Positions 1-5,926 of a stretch of DNA of 6,271 bases are shown in pieces (within the stretch, counting starts at the first letter, position 1; each line of letters opens with the position of its first letter). The stretch spans positions 11,174-17,444 of the forward strand of contig CAYPTI010000029.1 of NCBI GenBank assembly GCA_964413525.1, in the 5' to 3' direction. The position numbers were made by a program, and so were the translations under genes. This DNA comes from CAYPTI01 sp964413525 [NCBI: uncultured bacterium]. GTDB lineage: Bacteria; T1Sed10-126. The notes under the pieces are model-generated. The model ran no database searches and had not been told where the DNA came from. It was given only the letters and a program-made list of their open reading frames with translations.

Positions 1-341
1 TCCCCCGCCGGCCGGGCGTGGTGGATCTCGGTGACGACGCCGTCACTGTCCACGAACACCATGTCGATGGGAAACTTCATATCCGTCATCACGTAGGAAC
101 GGATGTTCTCCTCCCGATAGACGAACAGCATCCCCCGCCCCTCCGGCAGGGTGTCGGCGTCCCGCAACCCCCGGTAGCGTTCCCCGGGCGTCTCGGCGAC
201 CTCCACCCGGACGACCTCCTCTCCCCCGTCCTCGGTCGGAAACACCACCCGGGGAGCCTCCTGCACGGCGGGCTGACAGGCAAGCCCGGAAAACATCAAA
301 AAAATACCGAGACAACCCGCCGCGATCCCTCGCTTCAGCAT
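1..341 (-). CDS. DUF192 family putative lipoprotein, 3' end cut by window edge
   Basis: Reading from 341 leftward gives 113 residues before the window ends. A basic N-terminus (MLKR) and a hydrophobic stretch end at Cys22 (SGLAC), followed by a Pro/Glu-rich linker, so this looks like a secreted protein and probably a lipoprotein. The lipobox is imperfect: Gly, not Leu, is at -3. From about residue 43 the sequence matches the DUF192 fold: a VEVAETPGERYRGLR strand and helix, then GRGMLFVY, then YVMTDMKFPIDMVFVDSDGVV. The M-[KR]-[FN]-[MP]-[IL]-D-type segment is the family's most conserved part. The function of DUF192 is unknown. An in-frame GTG at 365 overlaps the stop of the upstream membrane gene (GTGA, 4 bases) and would add eight residues. 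I prefer ATG 341 because it gives a standard signal peptide, but neither start has a convincing Shine-Dalgarno sequence. Confidence 0.88.
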   Translation of the reverse strand, partial: MLKRGIAAGCLGIFLMFSGLACQPAVQEAPRVVFPTEDGGEEVVRVEVAETPGERYRGLRDADTLPEGRGMLFVYREENIRSYVMTDMKFPIDMVFVDSDGVVTEIHHARPAG

Positions 342-361
342 CCGGGGGATCGCTTCGACCT

Positions 362-871
362 TCACCCCCCGAATAGACCCGGAGCCGGCGCGAGGTTCTC
401 CAGGATCACGTCCACCGACACCCCGGCCAGGATGCCCACCGTATAACTCAGCAAACTCCCCAGGATGATGTACTCGGAGATCGAAAACGCCCCGTTGCTC
501 CCCGCGCCCGGCCGATGCCCCTCCCCGGATTCGTTCGGCCTCCGGTGGCCCCGGCGCAGATCGCCGAACCGGTACAGCGACTTCGCCACCACGAGAAACG
601 CGATGGCTTCCAGGGAACCCCCGAGATAAAACACCAGCACCAGCGTTCGCTCCAGCCAGCCGATGACCCGTCCCGCCTTCTCAAGCCCCTTCTGTTCGTA
701 CTGTTCGGGTTCAAACTTCGCCAGGTACCGTCCGATCAGTTCCCCCGCCGGCACCGTGGCGGCAAACCAGACCGCCACGATCACCAGGTACCGGAGATCG
801 GCCTCAAAATATCCCTGCGCCGCTATGGCGAGGCCCACCGGCACCAGGATCGACAGAATCGCCCGGATCAT
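362..871 (-). CDS. Small four-helix membrane protein resembling the C-terminal part of DUF3307 proteins
   Basis: This is a 169-residue integral membrane protein with four likely helices at about residues 4-22, 27-48, 76-100 and 133-158. Between helices 2 and 3 is a charged segment (about 49-70). Between helices 3 and 4 is a soluble loop rich in Gly, Arg and Glu (about 103-130). The segment RVIGWLERTLVLVFYLGG, then AIAFLVVAKSLYRFGDL, then EYIILGSLLSYTVGILAG, resembles from memory the conserved C-terminal half of DUF3307 proteins (GxxERxL, EAIGFLLAAKSxxRFGD, EYxLIGTLLSF). The N-terminal DUF3307 domain is absent: only two short helices precede the match. Its function is unknown. The gene follows satD on the same strand with a 73-base gap and runs into the DUF192 gene. 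The ATG at 871 has only a weak upstream purine stretch. The family match is moderately sure and no role can be assigned. Confidence 0.8.
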   Translation of the reverse strand: MIRAILSILVPVGLAIAAQGYFEADLRYLVIVAVWFAATVPAGELIGRYLAKFEPEQYEQKGLEKAGRVIGWLERTLVLVFYLGGSLEAIAFLVVAKSLYRFGDLRRGHRRPNESGEGHRPGAGSNGAFSISEYIILGSLLSYTVGILAGVSVDVILENLAPAPGLFGG

Positions 872-890
872 TCGGCCGAACCCGTTCTTA

Positions 891-912
891 TTACAGTCCT
901 ATAAGACTGTAA
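891..912. promoter_or_regulatory. Perfect inverted repeat TTACAGTC-N6-GACTGTAA, candidate operator or leader hairpin
   Basis: The left arm is 891-898, the spacer 899-904 and the right arm 905-912. It lies 19 bases upstream of the ATG of the small membrane gene (871) and downstream of satD. All eight arm positions pair, and the AT-rich spacer (CTATAA, or TTATAG on the minus strand) could be part of a -10 element. The size and two-fold symmetry fit a dimeric regulator site, but it could instead fold as a leader hairpin in RNA. I found no other copy of the arms in the window. No regulator is identified. Confidence 0.5.
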
Positions 913-940
913 AGTAAGAAAACAGGTTCGGAGACCTGTT
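911..940 (-). terminator. Terminator-like hairpin after satD
   Basis: On the minus strand the satD stop (945-947) is followed four bases later by AACAGGT, a six-base loop (CTCCGA), ACCTGTT, and then a T-rich run (TTCTTACTTT). The seven-base-pair stem is perfect (arms 921-927 and 934-940). The T tract is interrupted, so this may be a modest intrinsic terminator. It would separate satD from the downstream membrane gene, or attenuate between them. Confidence 0.5.
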
Positions 941-944
941 ATTT

Positions 945-1580
945 TCACCGAAATGACTCCTCAAATCGCTCAAGAAACGAAGCTAGGCTGGGCCAGTAGG
1001 CCGCGGTGAGGCGATCGCTGACGGTCTGTTGCCGAATGCCGATCCGGTCGGCGATCGCCTGCTGGGAAAACTCCTGGAGCCTGTACCAGACGGCTTCGGC
1101 CTGCTGCCGGGATAGATCGGTCAGCACCGCCGACAGCAGATCCGAGGCCCCCGCGAGGAGCCTGTTCTCCCGGTCCCCGCAGACCTCATCGGACCCCTCC
1201 ACCATGATCCGCTGATGCCTGGACATTGAGGCAAGGTTGTTGCCGGAAAGTCGAAACGCGTTTCCGTCGCCCTCGGAGACCCGGCGGTCGGGCATCGACT
1301 CGACTCCGCCCAGGCCGAGGCTCAACCGAACGTGGATCGGCGGATCCCCCAGGGCCAGCCGGGTATACAGGAACAGGGCGCTGCGCGGGGAACGGGAAAC
1401 ATCATCCATCAGGATCTGGAACCGATCCCCCTCGTAGCGGTCCGGTTCCAGGACAAGCTGCTCGGCGAAGGAGCTTTCGAACTGCTCGAACGCCTCGTCC
1501 AACCTGTCCCCGTAATCGACCTGTTCCAGCAACTCGCCCGAGTCGATGACGTCCCCGGAGAGGACCGCGTACGAGTTCAT
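945..1580 (-). CDS. SatD family protein (N-terminal GD-motif domain plus C-terminal helix-turn-helix)
   Basis: The protein has 211 residues from ATG 1580. The N-terminal region has the SatD pattern: a first strand with SGDVIDSG (residues 8-14), an EGDRFQIL motif (50-57), VRLSLGLGGVE (84-94), and EGDGNAFRLSG (103-113). The C-terminus at about 166-192 (FSQQAIADRIGIRQQTVSDRL) is a clear helix-turn-helix of the kind that reads repeated or sigma-like DNA contacts. SatD was named from the Streptococcus mutans sat acid-tolerance locus; its biochemical role is unknown. An in-frame ATG at 1625 would add 15 residues (MAGSRGNQDGRRRFD). I chose 1580 because family members begin just before the GD motif, although the nearest purine-rich site (GGGAG) is 13 bases upstream, farther than usual. 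The FAH gene ends 78 bases upstream on the same strand, so co-transcription is possible. Confidence 0.85.
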   Translation of the reverse strand: MNSYAVLSGDVIDSGELLEQVDYGDRLDEAFEQFESSFAEQLVLEPDRYEGDRFQILMDDVSRSPRSALFLYTRLALGDPPIHVRLSLGLGGVESMPDRRVSEGDGNAFRLSGNNLASMSRHQRIMVEGSDEVCGDRENRLLAGASDLLSAVLTDLSRQQAEAVWYRLQEFSQQAIADRIGIRQQTVSDRLTAAYWPSLASFLERFEESFR

Positions 1581-1658
1581 GTCAAATCGACGTCTCCCAT
1601 CCTGGTTCCCTCTTGATCCAGCCATCGGATCGACGGTTCTTCGAGCGTCTTCGTTCGG

Positions 1659-2588
1659 TTAGCGAACCGGAGTGGTTAAGGGAGGAATCCCTTCGATCTC
1701 AACGACCATGTGATCCCCGGTTTCCAGGTACTCCGGAGGCGTCCTCGAAATTCCCACACCCGATGGAGTCCCGGTGGCGATTACGTCCCCCGGTTCGAGG
1801 GTCATGGTCGTCGAAAGGTGCTCAATAATGTCCGAAATGCCGAAGATCATGTTGCCGGTGTTCGAATCCTGTTTTGGTTCTTCGTTCAGGGTCAACTTCA
1901 CGCCCAGGTCGTGGGGATCATCAATAAATTCAGCCGGCAGGAGGAGGGGCCCGATCGGGGCAAATCCGTCGACGGCCTTCTGCCTCACCCAGTCGATCCC
2001 GAGCGGCCCGGAATCGTGCAGCCAATCGCGGGCGGAAATGTCATTAAAAGCAGTATAGCCGGCTATCGCGGACAGGGCTTCATCCCCGCTTACGTTCCGT
2101 GCTTCTCGCCCCATCACGACGGCCAGCTCGGCCTCCCAATCCACCTTGTTGGCATGGTCGGGAAGCTGCAGTGTCCGGCCGGAACCAAGCAGCGCCGTGG
2201 TCGGAGGTTTGAGAAAACTGTAGGGTTTCGATAACGATAGTTCGGTGTCCATCTCCTCGATGTGCTCCCGGTAGTTGGCCCCGATGCAGATGACTTTCGA
2301 GGGATAAAGAACCGGCGGCTTCCACTCCACCTCGGACGGGGCAACAATCGCCTCGGGCGGCGCCGGGTCGAGCGAATCACTCAGCTCGCGCAGGACGGGC
2401 TTCCATTCCTCCCAGTCGTCAAGCAACCCGGCCACGGTTACAGGATCGTCCGAAGACGGAACGAAACCAAGTTCCTTCCCGGCCGGGAGATTCCGAAGCA
2501 GATAACCTAAGTCGTAAAGGGTGTTGTCGACCGAAAAAATGGCTTGAGTCTCTCCGTCAACTTCGGCGGTGCCCAGCGCGTATTGCAT
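1659..2588 (-). CDS. Fumarylacetoacetate hydrolase (FAH) family protein
   Basis: The 309-residue protein has the common two-part layout: an N-terminal domain of about 80 residues and a C-terminal FAH fold (about 95-305). Visible signatures are CIGANYREHIEE (101-112, with catalytic-type His109), PYSFLKPP (122-129), a WEAELAVVMGR metal motif (Glu152 and Glu154), GYTAFNDISARD (177-188, Asp183 as third metal ligand), DGFAPIGP (207-214), and GDVIATGTPSGVG (267-279). These enzymes use Mg2+ or Mn2+ to hydrolyse, isomerise or decarboxylate 2-oxo acids and related compounds in the cytosol. The length and motifs fit the bacterial FAHD1/2-hydroxyhepta-2,4-diene-dioate isomerase-like group. Nothing in the neighbourhood shows the substrate, since no aromatic-degradation or tyrosine-catabolism gene is present. 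The start is well supported by a strong Shine-Dalgarno sequence seven bases upstream. Confidence 0.95.
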   Translation of the reverse strand: MQYALGTAEVDGETQAIFSVDNTLYDLGYLLRNLPAGKELGFVPSSDDPVTVAGLLDDWEEWKPVLRELSDSLDPAPPEAIVAPSEVEWKPPVLYPSKVICIGANYREHIEEMDTELSLSKPYSFLKPPTTALLGSGRTLQLPDHANKVDWEAELAVVMGREARNVSGDEALSAIAGYTAFNDISARDWLHDSGPLGIDWVRQKAVDGFAPIGPLLLPAEFIDDPHDLGVKLTLNEEPKQDSNTGNMIFGISDIIEHLSTTMTLEPGDVIATGTPSGVGISRTPPEYLETGDHMVVEIEGIPPLTTPVR

Positions 2589-2595
2589 GCCGTAG

Positions 2596-2604
2596 CTCCT
2601 CCCT
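2596..2604 (-). promoter_or_regulatory. Strong ribosome binding site of the FAH gene
   Basis: The minus strand reads AGGGAGGAG, seven bases before ATG 2588, an excellent Shine-Dalgarno match that fixes the start. A C-rich stretch just upstream (about 2605-2616) could pair with part of it in the mRNA (CCUC with GAGG), so translation might be modulated. That pairing is only a possibility. Confidence 0.7.
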
Positions 2605-2622
2605 ACAGGGGGCGAGGCGAAT

Positions 2623-2639
2623 GTTCAGGCAGACTGAAC
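2623..2639. repeat. Short inverted repeat GTTCAG-N5-CTGAAC in the FAH leader
   Basis: A perfect six-base-pair stem with a five-base loop lies 35 bases upstream of the FAH start, in the untranslated leader. There is no T-run on either strand, so it is not a standard terminator. It may be a small leader hairpin or an operator. Confidence 0.35.
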
Positions 2640-2675
2640 CCGGGCCGTGGACTCGTCAAACCATGCCCGGGCGAA

Positions 2676-2705
2676 ATCATACGATGCACCGGGACCTCCC
2701 CACAA
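2676..2705 (-). promoter_or_regulatory. Candidate promoter for the FAH gene
   Basis: On the minus strand TATGAT (2676-2681) is a five-of-six -10 match. It is preceded, after an 18-base spacer, by TTGTGG (2700-2705), a weak -35. The start would fall near 2669, leaving a leader of about 80 bases before ATG 2588 that contains the inverted repeat at 2623-2639. Confidence 0.3.
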
Positions 2706-2714
2706 GAATCGCTT

Positions 2715-2730
2715 CCCGGCCCGAGCCGGG
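2715..2730. repeat. GC-rich inverted repeat CCCGGC-CCGA-GCCGGG between rlpA and the FAH gene
   Basis: A perfect six-base-pair GC stem with a tetraloop lies about 70 bases past the rlpA stop on the minus strand. It is not followed by a T tract (the next minus-strand bases are AAGCGATTCTTG). It could be a Rho-assisted 3' structure of the rlpA transcript, but intrinsic termination is not supported. Confidence 0.35.
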
Positions 2731-2800
2731 TCTGGTTCACGGTTCCGGATCGTTGACCTTCGACTGGCCCAGCTCGTCCTTCCCCTGCTTCAAAAAAAGA

Positions 2801-3247
2801 TCAATCCCCCGGTTCCCAGGCAAGAATTTCAAGTTCCACGTGGGCCAGGCCGGCTTCCACCATATCCAGTTCCCGGGCTGCCGCGTAGGAGAGGTCGATG
2901 ACCCGGTTCCCGACGAAGGGTCCCCGGTCGGTGATCCGGACCTCCACCGACCGTCCCGAGGCCGGAGCAAGGACCCGGACCTTCGTGCCAAACGGCAGGG
3001 TTTGGTGAGCCGCGGTAAGCTGATTCATATCGTACGGTTCTCCCGAAGCGGTCGTGCGGCCGTGAAAGGGTTCGCCGTACCAGCTGGCCTGACCGCTCAG
3101 GCGGTGAACTCGACCGTCCGGTCCCTCGGCCACCTTAGCATTGCTCTCAGCAGGACCCGGATCGTGGGTGGCCGCACAGGCACCGAGAACCAGGGCCACC
3201 ATTCCCACCAGCACTCCAGCCAAACAACGGTTACCCAACGCAGACAT
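2801..3247 (-). CDS. rlpA: RlpA-like outer-membrane lipoprotein (double-psi beta-barrel domain)
   Basis: The protein has 148 residues from ATG 3247. A signal peptide ends in a good lipobox, LGAC with Cys24, followed by Ala25, which fits outer-membrane sorting. A short linker leads to the RlpA double-psi beta-barrel at about 52-142: GQASWYG (52-58), FHGRTTASGEPYD, LTAAHQTLPFGT (77-88) and ITDRGPF (105-111), then NRVIDLSYAAA. His81 and Asp107 match the residues needed for the lytic transglycosylase activity of Pseudomonas RlpA, which cleaves glycan strands lacking stem peptides at the septum. The C-terminal SPOR domain of larger RlpA proteins is absent, so septal targeting is not explained. In-frame TTG codons at 3250 and 3259 are alternatives; a GGAAGGGAAGG tract ends just before 3259, giving spacings of 12 bases to ATG 3247 and 9 to TTG 3250. 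The gene is divergent from lemA. Confidence 0.93.
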   Translation of the reverse strand: MSALGNRCLAGVLVGMVALVLGACAATHDPGPAESNAKVAEGPDGRVHRLSGQASWYGEPFHGRTTASGEPYDMNQLTAAHQTLPFGTKVRVLAPASGRSVEVRITDRGPFVGNRVIDLSYAAARELDMVEAGLAHVELEILAWEPGD

Positions 3248-3391
3248 CAATTCAATCAACCTTCCCTTCCTGTGAGGAACCAGACCGAATCACACAATGT
3301 TCATCCCAAACGACGGGACGTCAGAATGCGGGACGGTTTCGACCTAAACAAGTTTATCACCCCGGGTAGATAAGGAGTCCCCTTTCATATC

Positions 3392-3420
3392 TTCACATTT
3401 CGATCATGGAAGGCTATCTT
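3392..3420 (+). promoter_or_regulatory. Candidate sigma-70-type promoter for lemA-DUF2207
   Basis: TTCACA (3392-3397, five of six to the -35 consensus) is followed by a 17-base spacer and TATCTT (3415-3420, four of six to the -10). Transcription would start near 3427, about 30 bases before the lemA ATG. This is the best match I see in the 210-base divergent gap. I found no equally good leftward promoter for rlpA there. Confidence 0.45.
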
Positions 3421-3457
3421 TCCACCGGCTCAAGTCCGACTTCGGAAAGGGTTGCCG

Positions 3458-4018
3458 ATGAACTACTTCGGATATGCTGGTATCGGTGCGGTCGTTGTCA
3501 TCCTCGGATGGGCGATCTACGTCTACAACCGGTTCGTCCACCACCGGGCCCAAATCCGGGAGGCGTGGGGCAACATCGACGTCCAGCTGAAGCGCCGCCA
3601 CGACCTGATCCCCAACCTCGTGGACATCGTCCAGGCCTACGCCGATCACGAAGCGACCGTGCTCCGGGAGGTAACCAAAAAACGATCGGAAAGCCGCCAG
3701 GCCTCCGACAGGCGCCAGACCGCCCGGGAGGAATCGTCGCTTTCCGATCAGCTGGCCGGCCTGCTGGCGCTGGCGGAGGACTATCCCGACCTGAAAGCGG
3801 ACAAGAACTTCCGGGAGCTTCAGGCAACCCTGGTGGACGTCGAGGACGACCTCCAATACGCCCGCCGCTACTACAACGGCTCGGTCCGGGACTACAACAT
3901 CCGCTGTGAGTCCTTCCCTTCCCTGATCGTCGCCCGGCTCACCGGATTTCGACGGGAGGACTTTTTTAAACTCAACCTGGCCACCGAACGGGAGGTGCCA
4001 AACGTTGAACTTGAATAA
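3458..4018 (+). CDS. lemA: LemA family membrane protein
   Basis: The protein has 186 residues. One N-terminal membrane helix (about 5-24) is followed by a long helical cytoplasmic or periplasmic domain. Hallmark LemA segments are present: WGNIDVQLKRRHDLIPNLVDIVQAYADHE (37-65), LLALAEDYPDLKADKNFRELQ (102-122), and ARRYYNGSVRDYNIRCESFPS (135-155). The length is normal for the family. LemA's biochemical role is unknown; homologues are widespread and often sit next to DUF2207 or TPM-domain membrane proteins, as here. ATG 3458 is chosen over the in-frame TTG at 3452 because AAGGG (3447-3451) sits six bases upstream of it. The 3' end overlaps the next gene by 14 bases. Confidence 0.95.
   Translation: MNYFGYAGIGAVVVILGWAIYVYNRFVHHRAQIREAWGNIDVQLKRRHDLIPNLVDIVQAYADHEATVLREVTKKRSESRQASDRRQTAREESSLSDQLAGLLALAEDYPDLKADKNFRELQATLVDVEDDLQYARRYYNGSVRDYNIRCESFPSLIVARLTGFRREDFFKLNLATEREVPNVELE
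3990..3997 (+). promoter_or_regulatory. Ribosome binding site inside lemA supporting the TTG start of the DUF2207 gene
   Basis: GGGAGGTG lies in the last codons of lemA, with GGAGG ending nine bases before TTG 4005. No ATG or GTG is available in frame near it, so it decides for the TTG at 4005 rather than the TTG at 4011. Confidence 0.6.
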
Positions 4019-5921
4019 CCTCACCGGGGTCCTCCTGACCGCCCTGGTCTGTCTGTTCCTTGTTTCCCCCGCGTCCGGACAGGAACGAATTCTGAGCTTC
4101 GACAGCACCGTCGACGTCCACGAGGACGCCTCGATGACGGTCACCGAAACCATCACCGTCCGGGCCGAGGGCGACGAGATCAGGCGGGGCATCTTCCGGG
4201 ATTTCCCGACCGACTACACGGACCGGTTCGGCAACCGGTACACCATCCCCTTCGAGGTTCAATCCGTCCGGCGGGACGGGGAACCCGAACCCCACTTCAC
4301 CGAATCCCGGCCCGACGGAGTCCGGCTCTACATCGGCCGGGAGGACCGGCACCTCGACCCGGGGGTGTACGAATACCGGATCACCTACGAAACCGACCGC
4401 GCCATCGGGTACTTCGAGGAGCACGACGAGCTGTACTGGAATGTCACCGGTCACGACTGGAACTTCCCCATCGAGCAGGCCACCTTCACCCTCACCCTGC
4501 CGGACGGTCCTCCGGCCAACCGGTTTCGAATCGCCGCCTACACCGGGTACGAAAACGCCCGCCAGGACAACTACGAGGTCACCCGTCGAGATCGGGGCGA
4601 GGTGTCCCTACGAACCACCGAGTCCCTTGAGTCCGGTCAGGGACTGACCGTGGCCGTCGGCTGGCCGAAGGGCATCGTGGAGGAACCCTCCCGGTGGGAG
4701 GAGATCTACTATTTCCTGTCCGACAACCTGGTGCTTCTGCTCGGAATGATCTTCCTGATCATCGTGGGGATCTACTACCTGCTGGCCTGGATCAAGGTGG
4801 GCGTCGATCCCGAGAAGGGCACCATCATCCCCCGCTACGAACCGCCCGACGGCCTGTCGCCCGCCGCCGCCCGGTACGTCATGCAGATGGGGTACGACGA
4901 CCAGGCCTTCACCGCCGCGTTGATCAACCTGGCGGTCAACGGGTACGTGGAGATCGAGGAATCCGGCGGCGACTACACCGTGCGCAGGAACCGCGAGGTC
5001 GACGATTCGATGTCGGACGGGGAACGGAAGCTGGCCCAAGCGCTATTTTCACAGGGAGATGAAGTGAAGCTCGAGCAGGACAACCACGAACGGATCCGGG
5101 ACGCGATGGAGGCCCTGGAGGACGAACTCGAGGCCGGCTACCGGCGGACCTTCTTCCTCACCAACACCGGCTACGTCTTCCTCGGCCTGGGGCTGTCCGT
5201 TGGCGCCCTGCTCCTCCTGGCCTTCGTCAGCTTCGGTACCGTCAGTTTGTCCCTCCTGTTCATGCTGGCCTGGCTCAGCATCTGGTCGATCGGCCTGGGG
5301 GCCCTGCTGAAACAGACCTATAACCGCTGGGTTCAATACTTCCGGTCCCGCGGATCCAGGCACCTGACCGGCGCCGGGATGATGACCCTGTTCACGATTC
5401 CCTTCCTGATCGGGGAACTGGTGGTGCTCGGCATGTTGTTCAGTCAGGGCGGCCTGCAGCTGTTCCTGATCATCATGCTGTTTCTGGGCCTGAATGCCCT
5501 GTTCTACGTCCTGCTCAAAGCCCCGACCGTGCAGGGCCGGAAATTGATGGACAAAATCCAGGGCCTGAAACGGTACCTCCGGGTGGCCGAGAAGGACCGG
5601 CTGGACCTTGACCGGCTCCCCGACAGAACCCCGGAACTGTTCGAACGGCTGCTTCCCTACGCCGTCGCCCTGGAGGTCGGCAACGAGTGGGCGAAGTCCT
5701 TTGCCGGCCGGCTGGACGGAGCTGCCGGGGACCCCGGTGAGTACCGGCCGGGCTGGTACCACGGCTCCTATCACGGGGCGAACGACCTGACCTCCGATCT
5801 GTCCGGAACCCTCTCCTCGACCGTGGCCACCTCCTCCTCACCTCCCGGGTCCAGCTCGGGCTCCGGCGGAGGCGGATCGGTGGGAGGTGGCGCCGGCGGC
5901 GGTGGAGGCGGAGGCTGGTAA
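4005..5921 (+). CDS. DUF2207 domain-containing membrane protein with Gly-rich tail
   Basis: The protein has 638 residues. A signal peptide (about 1-25, ending ASGQ) leads into an extracytoplasmic DUF2207 beta domain (about 27-220), with VHEDASMTVTETITV, RRGIFRDFPTDY and ELYWNVTGHDWNFPIEQATFTLTLP. A membrane helix (about 239-262) and the conserved PPDGLSPAAARYV (280-292) come next, then a soluble winged-helix-like stretch (about 293-380). Four more helices follow at about 388-410, 413-436, 458-480 and 483-505. After these come GLKRYLRVAEKDRL (520-533) and PYAVALEVGNEWAKSF (551-566). The last 30 residues are Ser/Gly-rich and end in a poly-Gly run and Trp, as is usual for this family. The role is unknown. 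The TTG start and 14-base overlap with lemA suggest translational coupling, so the two proteins probably act together in the membrane. Confidence 0.95.
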   Translation: MNLNNLTGVLLTALVCLFLVSPASGQERILSFDSTVDVHEDASMTVTETITVRAEGDEIRRGIFRDFPTDYTDRFGNRYTIPFEVQSVRRDGEPEPHFTESRPDGVRLYIGREDRHLDPGVYEYRITYETDRAIGYFEEHDELYWNVTGHDWNFPIEQATFTLTLPDGPPANRFRIAAYTGYENARQDNYEVTRRDRGEVSLRTTESLESGQGLTVAVGWPKGIVEEPSRWEEIYYFLSDNLVLLLGMIFLIIVGIYYLLAWIKVGVDPEKGTIIPRYEPPDGLSPAAARYVMQMGYDDQAFTAALINLAVNGYVEIEESGGDYTVRRNREVDDSMSDGERKLAQALFSQGDEVKLEQDNHERIRDAMEALEDELEAGYRRTFFLTNTGYVFLGLGLSVGALLLLAFVSFGTVSLSLLFMLAWLSIWSIGLGALLKQTYNRWVQYFRSRGSRHLTGAGMMTLFTIPFLIGELVVLGMLFSQGGLQLFLIIMLFLGLNALFYVLLKAPTVQGRKLMDKIQGLKRYLRVAEKDRLDLDRLPDRTPELFERLLPYAVALEVGNEWAKSFAGRLDGAAGDPGEYRPGWYHGSYHGANDLTSDLSGTLSSTVATSSSPPGSSSGSGGGGSVGGGAGGGGGGGW

Positions 5922-5926
5922 GCGGC

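Noticed and set aside
871-880. Ten-base palindrome TTCGGCCGAA at the start of the membrane gene
   Set aside because: Such short GC-rich palindromes are common by chance at this base composition, and it overlaps the start codon.
1710-2234. A 174-codon plus-strand frame inside the FAH gene
   Set aside because: It is antisense to a gene with all FAH motifs intact.
2791-2800. T-run (TCTTTTTTTG on the minus strand) just after the rlpA stop, as a possible terminator
   Set aside because: I could find no stem immediately before it, so an intrinsic terminator is not supported.
2621-3373. A 250-codon plus-strand frame covering the rlpA region
   Set aside because: It is antisense to rlpA, whose domain motifs are complete, and the frame has no domain-like pattern of its own.
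3404-4192. A 262-codon open frame on the minus strand across lemA and the start of the DUF2207 gene
   Set aside because: It is antisense to two unmistakable family members, its sequence has no recognisable domain, and long antisense frames are expected in GC-rich DNA.
5049-5774. A 241-codon minus-strand frame across the DUF2207 gene
   Set aside because: It is the complement of the membrane helices and reads as a low-complexity Gln/Gly/Glu-rich protein, typical of an antisense shadow.
5830-5918. Gly/Ser-rich repeat at the 3' end of the DUF2207 gene as a possible assembly artefact or insertion
   Set aside because: A Gly-rich tail ending in Trp is a normal feature of this family and the frame is intact through it.
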